Part shown: positions 10,489 to 22,809 of the stretch, piece after piece
Layout: each line of letters starts with the position of its first letter
Numbering within the stretch: position 1 is the stretch's first letter
DNA from: Phoronis australis
Lineage: Eukaryota; Phoronida; Phoronidae
DNA: 64,000 nucleotides
NCBI GenBank assembly: GCA_002633005.1
Contig: NMRA01000001.1
Location: 1,470,198 to 1,534,197, forward strand
Direction: 5' to 3'
Made by a program: the position numbers and the translations under genes
Notes under the pieces: model-generated
What the model saw: the letters and a program-made list of their open reading frames with translations, nothing else
Database searches by the model: none
What the model was told of the DNA's origin: nothing

Positions 10489-12579
10489 GAGGGAGCACAA
10501 TGATACAGGGAATGAGAAGCTATAAAAAGCTCTTGGGGCTCGTTTTATCAAAGGTAGACCTCTTGGTCTTCCTAACTGGTCGGAACCACGTGACGTTATT
10601 TCTACAAGAGCAAACGCTTTACAACGGATGCAAATCCGATCGTAGAACGTAGTGGTTGAAATTCAAGCTGAAGGCACGGCAGTCTCGCACTGGACAAGGG
10701 CTGAGTCATTTGATAAAACAGGACCACTGACAAAGCTGTAGTGCAATATTATGTATGAAAAGCGGTAATGGCGAGGCTGTACTGTACATTGAAAAATAGA
10801 AAAACAAAGTTGTTCTAACAAAAAATTATACTTACACTACAGTAATATATTCCGGTGAGTGTAACACTGATGTCAAAGTCTTGAATTGTCTTGTATCGTA
10901 AATTCACCTTTAAGTGAGAAAGGATTCGTTAAGTGTTTAATATAAAAACAGTTTTCAGCACAAAATCATGCATCTTATGGTTTAGCAGGTGCCCAATCTA
11001 ATGTAGCGTCAGGTCTGTAAACCGGAAATGAAAATTATTACTGGTTTAGGGAATAATAAACCAGCGCCTTCAGTCAAAAACTGACTTTAGATTTTGGACA
11101 TTTACTTTTGTAAATCGGTCTCGTGTTGTTCCTCGCTCAGATTAGAAATGGTTTCTTGGCTTGAGAAGAACTTACAAATCGTTAGTGCTTCAGGCTTCTC
11201 ACTTACTTGTCACGGCGGGTTATTTTCAGTTGCCAAGGCATCCGTCCATTGAATTCATATTGTAGCCAATTTCGTTATCAAAACAAAGGAAAAAAACGTG
11301 ATGACGCTGCTTTGCAAGAGCAATTGCTTTTTTAATACCAGAACATGATTTATTCACTACTTGCACACTTTGGTGGCGCTGGAAAAAATGATTGCTGTGC
11401 CTTGTAGCCAATATTCAGCTCTGTAAACACTATTTAAGGGTTGACTATGTGCCTTGTTGCTTAGGATACAATGCCTCGCTTTTGCATCTATTTTAACAAC
11501 GCAAAAGTGAAAGCCCGGGACCTAAAAAGCTTCTCTCTAGAATAGATTACTGTATTATCAAGTTACAGATACAGTACAAAAATATATATCTCGGTTTTTC
11601 AATAATAGTTTTTTTAAAGAATAATTTAGAGTTCACCCTTGACATTTTCACCTAATCCTATCCCCATGATTACACAACATCTTACCAAGTTGCTTGAATC
11701 ACTTAAATAAAGTGTGTGAATTTTTTGTCTTTTCGGTTTTTATATTTTAGAAGCAAAATGTTTCTTGTACAACTGTACTTGCGGCTGGATAAATTTGATT
11801 GCTGCACAAAGCCCAATACATTGTTCAACAATGACAATGTGACGTCATCGATGCTATCCACCTAACGACTGTTATGCAAAGGGATCTGATATATTTATTA
11901 CCAACAAATAGCTGACATTGATTGCACTAAGAAAAACGACCAAGCCCTTAGATGATATGTGATATCAAATACACAAAATCCTCCTGCGTCAAGAGAATGG
12001 TTGAACAAGTTTTTTTTTCCAAAAGAGGTGACAGTATCATGTTTACATTTTGAAGAGTTTATTCTCTTCAGGGTTAAGATTGAAAATTTGATCTATGAAA
12101 TCACGCTAATACTTTGTTTAGTTCACCAACTGGAGATTGGTGTTGTAAGTAAAACCCTTGCTCAGACGGCACGTGGATGTCAGACAGCTTACACCTTGTC
12201 CTCTGAGCATTGACTGAGACCACATACCTGCCATCGGTGACACGAGAAGAAACTCGATTTAGATATACGTAGCGTTGCAATAGGGAGGGAGAGAAGTATC
12301 CGCATGAACTGAAATGCGCAAGCGCGCCTTTTGGACATGGATCCTGGAACGAGTTGCTCTACTTTTTAGTTGAGACAGTGAATTGTCACGCCCGGTGTTA
12401 CGTTGCATCGAGACGTTTTTTGTTCAACCCCTTTAACTTCATACTCGTGGGGCAAGTTGTTCCGGAACAAGATGTCTTTTGGATGCAGCTGCGTCTTAAA
12501 AGACGCATGGCAAAATTTTTACTACTGGCGAATAACAAATTGCGTAAACTTCAAACAATTTCGAAGGCACCTTACCTAC
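10489..12579. other. Intergenic, no recognised gene
   Basis: Low-complexity and AT-rich; an R3 repeat fragment lies near 11083-11140. No frame here has recognisable protein features. Confidence 0.5.
11083..11140 (+). repeat. Dispersed repeat family R3 fragment
   Basis: Diverged copy of the TTTAGACC ... TTGTTCC repeat (see 8184-8246). Confidence 0.35.
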
Positions 12580-12747
12580 CCCATTGTAAAAATTCGCTAT
12601 GTACTGTCTCGACCATTCGTCTCCTCTAGTTTTCAATTTCTCTCCAAGTTGATAATCAACTACTGCCAATACTTCAACAGTCACGAGGGCTGTAATTGCT
12701 CGTCTGACCACATGATCGTCCCCGGAAGCTGCAGAATAAAGCATCTT
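12580..12747 (-). CDS. Possible internal exon, unassigned
   Basis: A minus-strand interval of exactly 168 bases (56 codons, phase 0 at both ends) is bounded by a strong acceptor (a run of six T then CAG, at 12748 upward) and a GTAGGT donor at 12579-12574. An alternative GTAAGG donor lies four bases further on. The peptide begins KMLYSAASGDDHVVRRAIT and ends RQYIANFYNG, with no match I can name. The plus strand is also open here for 132 codons, so chance remains possible. No partner exons were identified. Confidence 0.25.
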
Positions 12748-13262
12748 CTGAAAAAAGTGCATTCGTCCAAACACCTTCACATGTCAACAAGGAGTAAGTA
12801 AAGTATTTACGTATCCATGTATTTTATACATGCGCTTGAAATGTATCTATATATTCACTAGCTTAAAGATAAAGTTCCCCCCCCCCCTCCCTCCCTCTCT
12901 ACTAAATACGCCGGGAGTTTGAGAAAGTGATTTTTACTGTCGCGAGCAGAAAAGGTCTAAACAAATGAAAACTTCTTACAGATGTCATATCGTCACTGAG
13001 AATACAAATCGCTGTTCATAGAGATTTGTAGTCTACGTTCCTTTTTCTCTCATCGTCATTCACAAGATTTATCACTCATTATAATATTAGTCAAATGCCG
13101 CAAGTCGTTGTCGTGTACTGGCACATACCTTGTTGCATGCGCGCACTTAGGCCTATGCTCGTATATCCGAAATCATATTTTTTCGGGGAATTTTCGCTCA
13201 AGTGTTTTGCATATAGGGCCGTGTTCCCGTGCTTTACATATAGGCACAGCGACTATCCCTTA

Positions 13263-13272
13263 TGTGTGTGTG

Positions 13273-13305
<33 letters not shown>

Positions 13306-13308
13306 TTG
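13263..13308 (+). repeat. (TG)n microsatellite
   Basis: About 46 bases of TG repeat with two TT interruptions, ending at an isolated N (13309) that marks an unresolved base or length. Confidence 0.95.
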
Positions 13309-14015
13309 NTCACGTTCCACTCACAAGGTATTTTAAAAAGTTGATTTTTGGTCAAGCGTTTCTCGTTTAGGCGGATGCGTCTAAATCCAGATTTTAGCGC
13401 ACAGGAGTATGTAGGAACATTCACAAATGCAAGCGTAGCCATATCCTGGCAGCCTGAAACTGAGGATTGCTTTATCGAGTAACCGTGGGTTTTACGGATT
13501 TAGGAAAACGAGGCAGACATTGTAAACATTAAGCATTTTACACTTTCATCTAGCATCAATGTGCAATAGGCACTCCATTGCGCGCGTCGAAACACAAAAC
13601 TCTGTAAAGATAAGTTGTATTTGATTTCCAGATATTGATGAAAAGGAAGCTTGGATAATCTCGGCCAGCCTCTCTTTGATCTCATTTTATTTGGTCTCAT
13701 CACGGTAGATATGGACATCTGTTTTAAAGGAGTCCAGTATAGAAATAACTTTGTATTTGTTGAAGCGTCAATGAATCTGCGTTCCGTCCAAGAATTGAGC
13801 TTTTGTTTCACACCTCTAAGTTCTGTAATATTGGTCTTAGCTTGTTCCATACTCAGACGAGAAGGAATCAATGGGTTTGCAAAAAACTGTCAGTTCGCTA
13901 TTCCTTGAGACCGTGTTCGGCGTATAATGTGACACGCCGCAACAAGCCAACTTGTAAAAGCTGGTCTCAATCAATAACAACCTGTCAGTTGTTTTTTAAG
14001 CCCTGAAATAGCCCG

Positions 14016-14080
14016 CACTTTGACAAAGGAACAACTTGGGTCCAATTTCCTAACGGTAAATAGTCTAAATCAAAAGTAGG
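14016..14080 (-). repeat. Dispersed repeat family R3 fragment
   Basis: The minus strand has GATTTAGACTATTTACCGTT followed by a block resembling TTGGACCCAAGTTGTTCCTT, closely matching the copy at 8184-8246. Confidence 0.45.
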
Positions 14081-15765
14081 TTTTGTGATGTCAGGCGGGT
14101 TTATATGACCGATGAGGCCTATAGTTGGCATAGTCGTCTGCAAGGTCTTTAAACTGTATTTGAACATAACTCCGAAATAACGTCCGGTGAGAAAAGCAGC
14201 GATCAGAAACAAATGATATGCAGCTTTCCCTTATAGGATATTTAGATTCGATTCATTGAATTTCCTCACAGGAATGTCTTGTTAGCAAAACTCAAAAGGT
14301 TTATCTATTAAAAACACTTACCGAAAGTCCATGGAATTCGACACCAACAACTAGCAAAAAGAACGGCCACCGCAGTAGGCAGAGTTACTTGCAATTGTGG
14401 CATTTCGGCTCAGAGACTAGTCAGAGACTATCAGGTTTTTGCGTCCAACTTCGTCTTATAAGTTCTCGCGTTGTCACGTGAAGTTGAATTGACATTGTCA
14501 GATAGATTGGAGTACCTATATTTGACCCAGTGATCAGGGAACCACCCATGTGCGTATCAAACGAACGGTTTTAGCATATTTATATAGATGAAGTACACGC
14601 ACTTCAAGCTGAGATAAAGAGTTATCATTCTGAGAGCTGGCAACGAAGAAAACAAAGTTCTTGTCGCTTCCTGCAAAACACCTGCGGTCTATTTTATATC
14701 CGATGTGCAGAGAGATTTTATGCGCGTTCTTCGACCCCAGATCTTATTTCTTTTCACTTCAGCTGGTTCTTTTACTCTAACAGGAATTATCCATAATTTT
14801 GGGGAGAATACTAATGGACCAAATTTTGCAATGTTGACGTAGGAGTGACTGCAATAATTGCATGGTGAATTTGTACAAACCGGTCAATAGGTGTCACTCC
14901 GGACTATTATTTTCGCCTGAACTGCTGCATCTTATATCCATACCTAGTATGGTCCCCAAGGAATAACTAATAAACACGATTTAAAAACCGCAGTTCTTTA
15001 CCAAAATTTCAGGGTATGAACGTAAATATATATATACTACGGAAACCTTTGGATTTGTGAAGAAATCGCATATGACAAGTTGTGAAACAAAAACGTAAGC
15101 TGGGCCAACAACAAAAACAAGAGAGACATCTAATGTGCGTAGGGAGACAAAGTCGGCTGCGTCAACAACACGAACGCTGATCTTGGGTGGTACTGGTGTG
15201 AAGTTTTAATGCTCATTAAATAGCGTATGTAAATTACCTTGCTTCAAGACTGGTATTCACTGAGTCCTCTGTGGTCCACTAACTGAATTTGAAATTTTGT
15301 ATAAGGGTCCATTTCACGAGAGAATTCTATGTTGATATTTGTGTAAATTTATGAATCAAGCCAAAGCCGAACCATAGATTGAAAACGATTTATAACTAGT
15401 TTTGGTGTCTTTAACTCCTTACGCATATTCATGCATCACGAAACCTGAGATACGGTCTTTCTGAAGTTGTAGATAGTGATCTGACTCAAATTCGGGTAAT
15501 CTCAATTCTTTTCATAATAAAAACGTGACTCCGGTGGAGAATCGCAAATGTCACCATCTTCAACTTTCGAACTCGGGATTAACTAATTTAAGAAACTTTG
15601 GTCGGGCGAAATCCTAGCCGATGCGCTTTGTGGTTAAAAATTTCCAAGCTCATTGAATTATTGTAGAATGAGCTCCTAGCTAACAATACAGGAAACGCTT
15701 ACATGCGCCCTTTGCGAGTTGGCAGTTTTAGTGAATAAACTCTGAAGAGTCAATGATGGTTTCGG

Positions 15766-15866
15766 TATTGGTCGGATATAACGTGCCCGAATTTTGAGAA
15801 CCAGTTTCTCCGCTTATGGGCCTCAAACTGGTTTTCAAAATACGGGCACGTTATATCCGACTATTG
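15766..15866. mobile_element. Fold-back element with 5-base direct repeats
   Basis: A 37-base arm (15771-15807, beginning GTCGGATATAACGTGCCCG) is an almost perfect reverse complement of 15825-15861, with a 17-base loop. Both ends are flanked by TATTG (15766-15770 and 15862-15866), consistent with a 5-base target-site duplication. There is no coding capacity. It is a small non-autonomous insertion of unidentified superfamily. Confidence 0.7.
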
Positions 15867-15894
15867 CCATGGTTTCGAGGTTTTGTTAGAAACC

Positions 15895-15995
15895 TATCGC
15901 AGTAAGGAATACTTTGAGACAGATTTTATAAGAGTAAAAGGTGTTATTCGATTTTCGCTTTTTAGTACCTTAAAAATTGCGAAATGAACTTGTAG
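15895..15995 (+). repeat. Dispersed repeat family R2 fragment
   Basis: Contains AGTAAGGAATA, ATTTTATAAGAGTAAAAG and ATTCGATTTT in the family order; diverged from the fuller copy at 54955-55080. Confidence 0.4.
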
Positions 15996-18900
15996 TGATT
16001 TGCTCACAAGTTCTTTCACAACTTTTTAAAAACGAAATGATAACCCGCATTCATTCAATGCAGATGCAGAATTTGCCGTTGCCCTAATGGAACGCCAATC
16101 AACTCAATTCGTTGGCAACTAAGCAAAACCTACATAATGTTATAACTTTTTCCAGTGGCTAAGAAGTAAAATTCCACCTTCTTCAGAAGAAAGATACCCA
16201 CGTAGTTCCGAGCACTGTGCTCGACAATATACAGTGTTCACACACAGCAAATGACGAATTGCAATGGAATAAAAAAAGTGCACGTGGTTATGTTTCATGG
16301 GCAGATTTAGGGCGAAGGGACCACACTTGGCATAAAGCGCATAACATTATTATTTATTGACGTGTTAAATTCTGGGTTGAGTTTTAATTTATCAGTAGAC
16401 TTGTGGCCGAGTTAGTACAACAGAGACGTGATCTATTGCTTTTACTCTTAGTGTGGTCAATGAGCTAAATACTGGTCCTTCATTCGTCTTATGATGAATT
16501 GATTATTGATATGTATTTATAAATAGCGTTTAAGTACCACAGCACTCTAAAAAGCTTTGCTTGAAAATTTAATTTACTGTTGTCACTAATGGAATTGTCA
16601 AGACTGAACTATTGTTGGTATGGTACGAGAATTTTATTGGAGAAGTTATAGCTATTCAATCTTGCGCAGTTGGCTTCCAGTCATAATTGACCACATTTCA
16701 TAATTCTACACACCAGATATAATAGGTCTGTGTCACGTGACAGTATTTAATCCTCCATTAAGAAGCATTAGCAACACCCCAACATTAAGCCAAAGACGCA
16801 AGAGAGTTAAGTATTAAATATTCACAGCGTTTTGTTACAACAAGAGTATTCCCTGATCTACTTTTCAGTTACAAATACGCAATCGCTGTGTTGAGGTCGT
16901 GACTCGAAGTTTTCATTTATTCATTAGTTCTTGGAATCTCGGGGCATACAGCTGTTAAGGATCTTCCGACAGCCCAGAGACACGATAATCCTGTCAAGTT
17001 TTTCAAGAGGACAATTCTTCGCTTAACTTGTAATCGTGCTTGAAGATACGCAGACAGGACGCTTTGTGGCCCAGACTGTATTAGGTAAAAACTCTGAACA
17101 AGTTTGGCTGCTTCCTTGACTATTTCAACTTAAAATTTCATTTGATTCTATTTTCTGTCACAATTAGATTAATAAATTCAAAAATTTATCTATTTTGACA
17201 ACGTCCTATTTTGACAAAACATCGTAATTTAAATTATGAAAACTTGTATATTTTAGTTGCCATGGTTACTGATTTAGTGTGTTATTACGAAAACATTCTA
17301 AGGCCGATTTCTGTAAATTTACAATAACTGGTTTAAGTTACTGAAATCCCTTTTTCACTTCTCATTTTCTCTGAATTTCTTAGAATTGAAATAAGACAAT
17401 ATTTTACGAGTTTTCAGAAACTTTTAAATTTTTCACAAACACGTCTATGTTTAATCCGCAAAATAAGTTTTGACAAAAGTAGGCAGTCTTACGTCGATCA
17501 TGGCTTTTCTTGGGGCACCGATTAAACTTTCTGCAGTTATTGTTAGATATAAGGACACGTGGTTTGGCAGGTTCTTGTAGGAGGATCAACCGCCGATGAC
17601 ATAGGAATTGATTTAGTTGGAATTTTAACCGTCTTGTTCGCCAAGGTCGGTTCCAGCAACTTTAAGTGATTAAATTTTTGATAAAACAGACCAACGAGAA
17701 TGGCATAATTTGTTGTGGTCTGGGTTTTTACATAGCCACCTGTTGCCAGATGTGAGGCCCAAGTTGAACACGAGTCGTGCAAACCATAAACAATTATTTT
17801 GGGTCAAAAACGATCCCAAACTTTGACTGTGTATGAATTACGTAACAAAATCTTTGTATTTAATCGCCATGGTTACTGCCGACACAAAATAAAGTTGCGT
17901 TCCTTACAAAAGTGTTACCAAGGGGTTACGGGCAAAAACTCAGATGTCATTCTGAACAACCTCGATTCATATCGTTTCATAAATAAAACAGGATCAAACT
18001 GCATACCGTTCATAATAAATTCATTAACGCAGGGAATGGTACGTCGGCGGGGGATTGGTATTTGGAACGGAGGCGTCAACCGGGGGCGTCTTCGTTCTCT
18101 GAGAAACACTCATCGATTCTGAAAATAACTGAACGCAACACCTTTGAGATTTAATTATATTATCAAAACATGTCCAAGGTCAGATAATTGAATAGCCAAT
18201 CACAATGACCATTTGTTGCCCGATTGATTTTTGGCCCTTCACAGTGACCCTATCCAGCGGTTACATACCAAAGCAGAAGGACTAATTCGATAAACAATGC
18301 CATCGATTACTGAGGCCCCGGAGACATCTTACCTCCTGTGGTCGGCTACTTGGACCTGAGTTGCGTGATTCGAGCAGATGTGTTTAATAATTTAGACGGT
18401 CGATCGGGGGAGAGGTAGTCACAGCAGAACTGCAGGGAATTAGTACCATGTAGCTGTCGGAAAATTGACTACTGTGTTTAATATCACTGGAAAATACGGA
18501 AATCTGGTTCTTATAGTCACAAATCCTGATAGTGAGTATTAGAACGTTTGGTTATGTTTTCAAACATGTGTTTGTTGCTCTTCCCGTATTCTTTTCAGTT
18601 CAGTTAGCCTATGCATCTTGTACTTAACGGCAAAAGTTAGTCGTATTAACGAGGACACTTTCCGTTGGGGGAATAGAGCCGAAATAGCCTTTGCGTTAAA
18701 TTTAGGAAGCTAAGTTGGCATTCTTCGGCTTCACGAAATGTGTGTGACGACCCACACCCGTGTTGGAAGTCATTTCCCAAGAAGTTTTTGAATTCACAAG
18801 ACATTGTCGGTGATAGATTGCTCTTACCAGGTCCATAGGTTACACACGCCAGATTATATCAATGGATGATGGTTAAAATCTTTCATCCTGTTGAAATCCC

Positions 18901-20033
18901 AGGGAGAAAAATATATCTCTAGTCTATTGAAACAAGTTACATTTTTGTATTAGATAAGACTATGTTTACGCTCTGTGCCTTATTTGCTATGTTGGTAACA
19001 TCCACTATAAAACGATGTACATTTCTGTGATCAGTGGCCGGTTTTCTTCTCGATTTGCTCTCAAAAATGTTTTAGCCGTTCTCTGTGCATCTTGATGAAT
19101 GTCAAGTAGAGTGACAGCTTGCAGCGTGGCGATGTGTTAACATGGGCTCCTAGTGTAAAGTATCGGCCAATTGATTCAGTTTCACACAAAATATGTTCAG
19201 CCTCAGAGAAGTATCGTAATTTAATGAACTTTGCTAAAAGAGGTGTGGGCATTGTTTGTCAACTGTTTTTTTTTTCTGGAGTCAATAGATGGTTTTGAAA
19301 GCGATATTTGTCAAAAACAGTCCAATGGATAACTCATTCTCATCTTTTTATTGATATTGTCACGTTGAACGTTGTATCATCACTAGAAAAACCCTTGATT
19401 CGTATAATTGTTTCTACAGTTTAACTACCGCCGCCTTCAACAGTAGAGAGCAATGACCATTTCAAGATTTTGTTAACAGTATAACGATTTATTAAATGGT
19501 TTATACTAAGTAACAAAAAGTTTTACCAACTTAACCATCAAAATAAGTAAATTGACTTGTTGATAACTTCAAAACCACAAAATATAAAGTCAAACTAAAT
19601 ATCATTGATTAAATACCATACTGTTTACAAGACAGTGTGAAACGATGAAAATTGCTTTTGTATTATATTTTATGGTATATAGTTGTTTTAGGGATGTAAA
19701 AGCAAAATGGCGTCTCGTATATATTAAAGCAATGACAGAAAGTAATTGCTTATAATCGTAAATGTTGCCAAAAGTTATCTGTTTGCGAATACAATCAAGC
19801 TTGTATGCATATGCGTTTCGTCTGCAGCCCTGCACTACAATCCTTGTTTTTTTCAGACACCTTGGAAACACGGCGATTTCGGAACATTACTGGAGACGAA
19901 AAGGTCAAACTCATCATAGCGGACGACGGCTTAGTCTGAGTTATACTGGAGGATTGCTTTTTTACGTTGGATAAGTAATTACAGAACGAGACTGTGATGC
20001 GTGAAACTCATTACCAGAATCGATACTCAACAA
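15996..20033. other. Intergenic, no recognised gene
   Basis: AT-rich, with scattered short open frames (17799-18122 +, 107 codons, from a TTG; 19602-19871 -) that show no domains. The last part may include promoter or 5' untranslated sequence for the gene at 20097, but I see no TATA box or initiator I would defend. Confidence 0.5.
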
Positions 20034-20096
20034 TGACAAGTAGCAAAGGTACAACTGCTTGTTGACCGATTTTTGGCCTCATTTGTGAACTGTACA

Positions 20097-21449
20097 ATGT
20101 TAACTGGGAACATCGGCTTCCCAAACATGTCTCGCGACGACTCTGATTTCAAGCCGGAGACAACGAATCTGCCTCCTGTTCATTTCAACGGCGGAAGGAG
20201 ATACTCGCTCCAACAGTCTCTTGTTAGTTCGCATTCTTCCACAACGACGAAGTTTCCCACTATATCGCAAAGCACGCCACAAAATAGTAGATCACCGAGG
20301 ATGAGACGTGACGTTTCTAGTCAAAAAGGTCGCGCTGATATTTGCAAGACGCCGAGCTGCCCCCAGTTGTTTCTGAACGTCTGCTTAGCTCAACAAGATA
20401 ATAGCGGTAGCTCCTCACCGACTTCAGATAGAAATTCTGTTAAGTTGCCGGACATTTTCAGTAATGGCGGAACCCCTCGTGGCAATGGTCAGGTACTGGA
20501 GAACTCTTCGTATAGAGGTGAATTAGAGGAGCTGTATAATAAAGTTAAACAGTTACAAAACCGTCACGGTAGCTCAGAATCGAGTGCTTTCTCTTCCTCG
20601 CCGTCGCGAGAGAATAGTAATGGTGACGATCGTATGAGGTCGCACACACATCCTGGGATTGTACCAGGAACAAAAAGTACTAAGCCATTTTATAGGAGGA
20701 TAAACTCCCAACCAGCACTTCTTCTGCCAATCAAAGCAAAGGAAGCCAAACCGTCGAAGAAGAAGCATAGACTAAAGAAACATGCATTGCAATCCAGTAT
20801 AATCGACCCTACAACGTACAAGCTAGAGAACGATTACGCTGAAATGAAACCGAGTGGTTCGATTTCCTACGAAGACATTTGTGGATGGCCAATTGCAGAC
20901 CACGAAGACCTTGACTTGGCTGAACGAATTGAGGGATTTCAAGTTGCTTTTGATTCAGAAGACGACAGTGACCGCGCGCGCACGCCAAATTCTTTGAACC
21001 AAGAAGAGGATATTCGTCTATCCGACGAGGGACAGGATGAAAGTTTTGACGAGACACCAGAAACACAGTGGCTTGAACAAAATTTTAAAGCTGAAGAAAC
21101 AGAAAATGTTGACGGTTCTAATCAGCTGTTGAATGCTGATCCCATTCAAATCGCACTGGAAGCAATTGCTTACGATTCGACGCAGCAAGCAGACGACAAA
21201 GAAGATTTAGTTGAATTTGATGATATAACAAATATTCACAACGGTTACGATGACGGCGATTATAGCGACAATGCCAGCGCAACGAGTGAGTGTAACGAGA
21301 GGGAAGTCGAAGTCAAAATGCAGAATTTTAGTATTGGTGACTGCGACGAAAATGACAATGAGCGACTATCAAAACTATCAGATGTTAAATGCAAAGAATG
21401 GTTAGACGATATTGATATTCAAGTGGACAATGATGTACACGCTCAATAA
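20097..21449 (+). CDS. Unassigned 450-aa low-complexity, probably disordered protein
   Basis: A single uninterrupted frame of 450 codons, far longer than chance allows in DNA this AT-rich, so very likely a real gene or a very large exon. The first ATG is at 20097; a second (20127, giving MSRDDSDFKPE) is an alternative start. The frame is open further up to a stop at 20034-20036, so an upstream coding exon is possible. The N-terminal third is rich in Ser, Pro, Thr and Asn. A short charged segment near residues 139-155 (YRGELEELYNKVKQLQ) could be helical. Residues about 213-230 are strongly basic (KEAKPSKKKHRLKK), resembling a nuclear localisation signal. The C-terminal half is acidic (Asp/Glu-rich). 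There is no signal peptide, membrane segment or catalytic motif. I do not recognise the family; a nuclear or scaffold-type role is only a guess from composition. Confidence 0.7.
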   Translation: MLTGNIGFPNMSRDDSDFKPETTNLPPVHFNGGRRYSLQQSLVSSHSSTTTKFPTISQSTPQNSRSPRMRRDVSSQKGRADICKTPSCPQLFLNVCLAQQDNSGSSSPTSDRNSVKLPDIFSNGGTPRGNGQVLENSSYRGELEELYNKVKQLQNRHGSSESSAFSSSPSRENSNGDDRMRSHTHPGIVPGTKSTKPFYRRINSQPALLLPIKAKEAKPSKKKHRLKKHALQSSIIDPTTYKLENDYAEMKPSGSISYEDICGWPIADHEDLDLAERIEGFQVAFDSEDDSDRARTPNSLNQEEDIRLSDEGQDESFDETPETQWLEQNFKAEETENVDGSNQLLNADPIQIALEAIAYDSTQQADDKEDLVEFDDITNIHNGYDDGDYSDNASATSECNEREVEVKMQNFSIGDCDENDNERLSKLSDVKCKEWLDDIDIQVDNDVHAQ

Positions 21450-21485
21450 ACTCAATGTTGTATGTCAGCACATTTAAGAAATAAA
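21445..21485 (+). terminator. Polyadenylation signals of the 450-aa gene
   Basis: AATAAA overlaps the stop codon (21445-21450), and a second AATAAA lies at 21480-21485, about 30 bases past the stop. The second is better placed to act as the cleavage signal; no transcript evidence is available. Confidence 0.5.
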
Positions 21486-21923
21486 TGTCTCAAAAATTGT
21501 CCTACGTAAGCCTTTAAGAAGCGGATTCGTGTCTTTAAAGTAAGAGCTTGCAATCCGGTCTTGAGCAATGTCTTCCTGATGTAAATATTGTAAAAAGTTT
21601 TAATTTAGCCATAAAATCCACCTTCTGTCAAGCAAACAAATTAGTTCTGGCTTAGATAACACCCGAACACCGCCTGTAGTGCCATCTCTAAAATACATCA
21701 TTTTGGTTCGTGTTGCTTTTTTAACACGACGAGTTAGCTTTTCACGATAAAAATGAACTGATTGGGGTTCATTGGTTGGTTGCTTCAACGGAAATACTGG
21801 TGACTGCTAACTTGATAAATATTTCGGCTTGACCAAATTAGCACCGCGTGGAACTAATGCAGCTGGCCTCAAGTCGGGTTCTTTATTCAGATTTAAAACG
21901 ATTTCCAGTGTTGTAGTGCTCAG

Positions 21924-22808
21924 TCCAGAGTCCAAGCTCAGCGACGCAATACAACAGGTCGGTCAATCCTGTAAATACACTTTATTTACTGTAGTTACAC
22001 TTTGTTCTTTCCTGATAAAACAGTTAGTTACCATGACAACCATGACTTATGTTTTGCAACAGTGCTGCAGGATATGACTGAACTATAGTTTCGCAGTGCT
22101 ATCTCTGGACGATTGACATTGTGGAGGGAAGATACTAAACGCGGGGACAATTTAGCACTTGGAATTTTTACAAAATTATGTGTTTGGATAAATTGGTGTG
22201 CTCTGACAACGGTTAAATACATTACATGCTACGTGGAGTTGAGAAGGATTAGATTGACTGGTCCATGGCCAAATAATCATTTTCGAAGTGCTTTAAGTTA
22301 GTAATTTACAGCGCTAGGTAAATCAGGCCAAATTATTATCATTACTATTTCTAATATTAGGATTTTAATTTTATTTGACTGGGTCCAAAACGTCAAAATG
22401 ACGCCATACTGAACAAGCAAATTTCGTACGCGTGTGGGCATTAGTGGACTTTTGTCGTACTACTGTCCGGGAATGAAGCGAAAAAGTGTATTGGATTTTT
22501 GTGTTGAATTAGTTAATGCCTTGTTACACTGATGTAAGTCAAAGAACACGAACTCGTGTGGAATGCATCGATTTAGTCTTTTGTTGTTACATCAACTGCA
22601 AGGAGTCACAAAGGTATTTTAGGCATTTCTCAACTTCCAACCAATGCCAGTGTAAGGTGTGAGAACAATTTCATGAATGTGTCTCTCCCTAACCTCCAAT
22701 CCGAGACCAGCACACAACACAGTACGATTCCCCAAACACCGCACTCGTCGAAAGTGCACCGTGCACGCGGTGACCAAACTCTGGTCCAGCACCAGATTCC
22801 ATGGCCTC
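21924..22808. repeat. Duplicated segment, copy A (N-joined)
   Basis: Nearly identical to 22810-23695, offset by 886-887 bases, with only a scatter of substitutions and one or two indels. The copies meet at a single N (22809). The segment has no recognised gene, only short open frames that recur in both copies. The arrangement looks like two alleles or overlapping contigs joined head to tail rather than a biological tandem repeat. Confidence 0.85.
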
Positions 22809-22809
22809 N

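Larger units (their letters stand above)
12748..15765. other. Intergenic, no recognised gene
   Basis: Holds a TG microsatellite and an R3 fragment. A minus-strand frame at 13500-13871 (123 codons from a non-ATG start) has a polar composition but no recognisable domain and no splice or polyadenylation context. Confidence 0.5.

Noticed and set aside
10230-10551. Asp-rich or His-rich protein genes on either strand
   Set aside because: The frames are a by-product of the GAY microsatellite.
13500-13871. Minus-strand 123-codon frame as a gene
   Set aside because: No ATG start, domain, splice partner or polyadenylation signal could be identified, and an 85-codon frame on the other strand is equally open.
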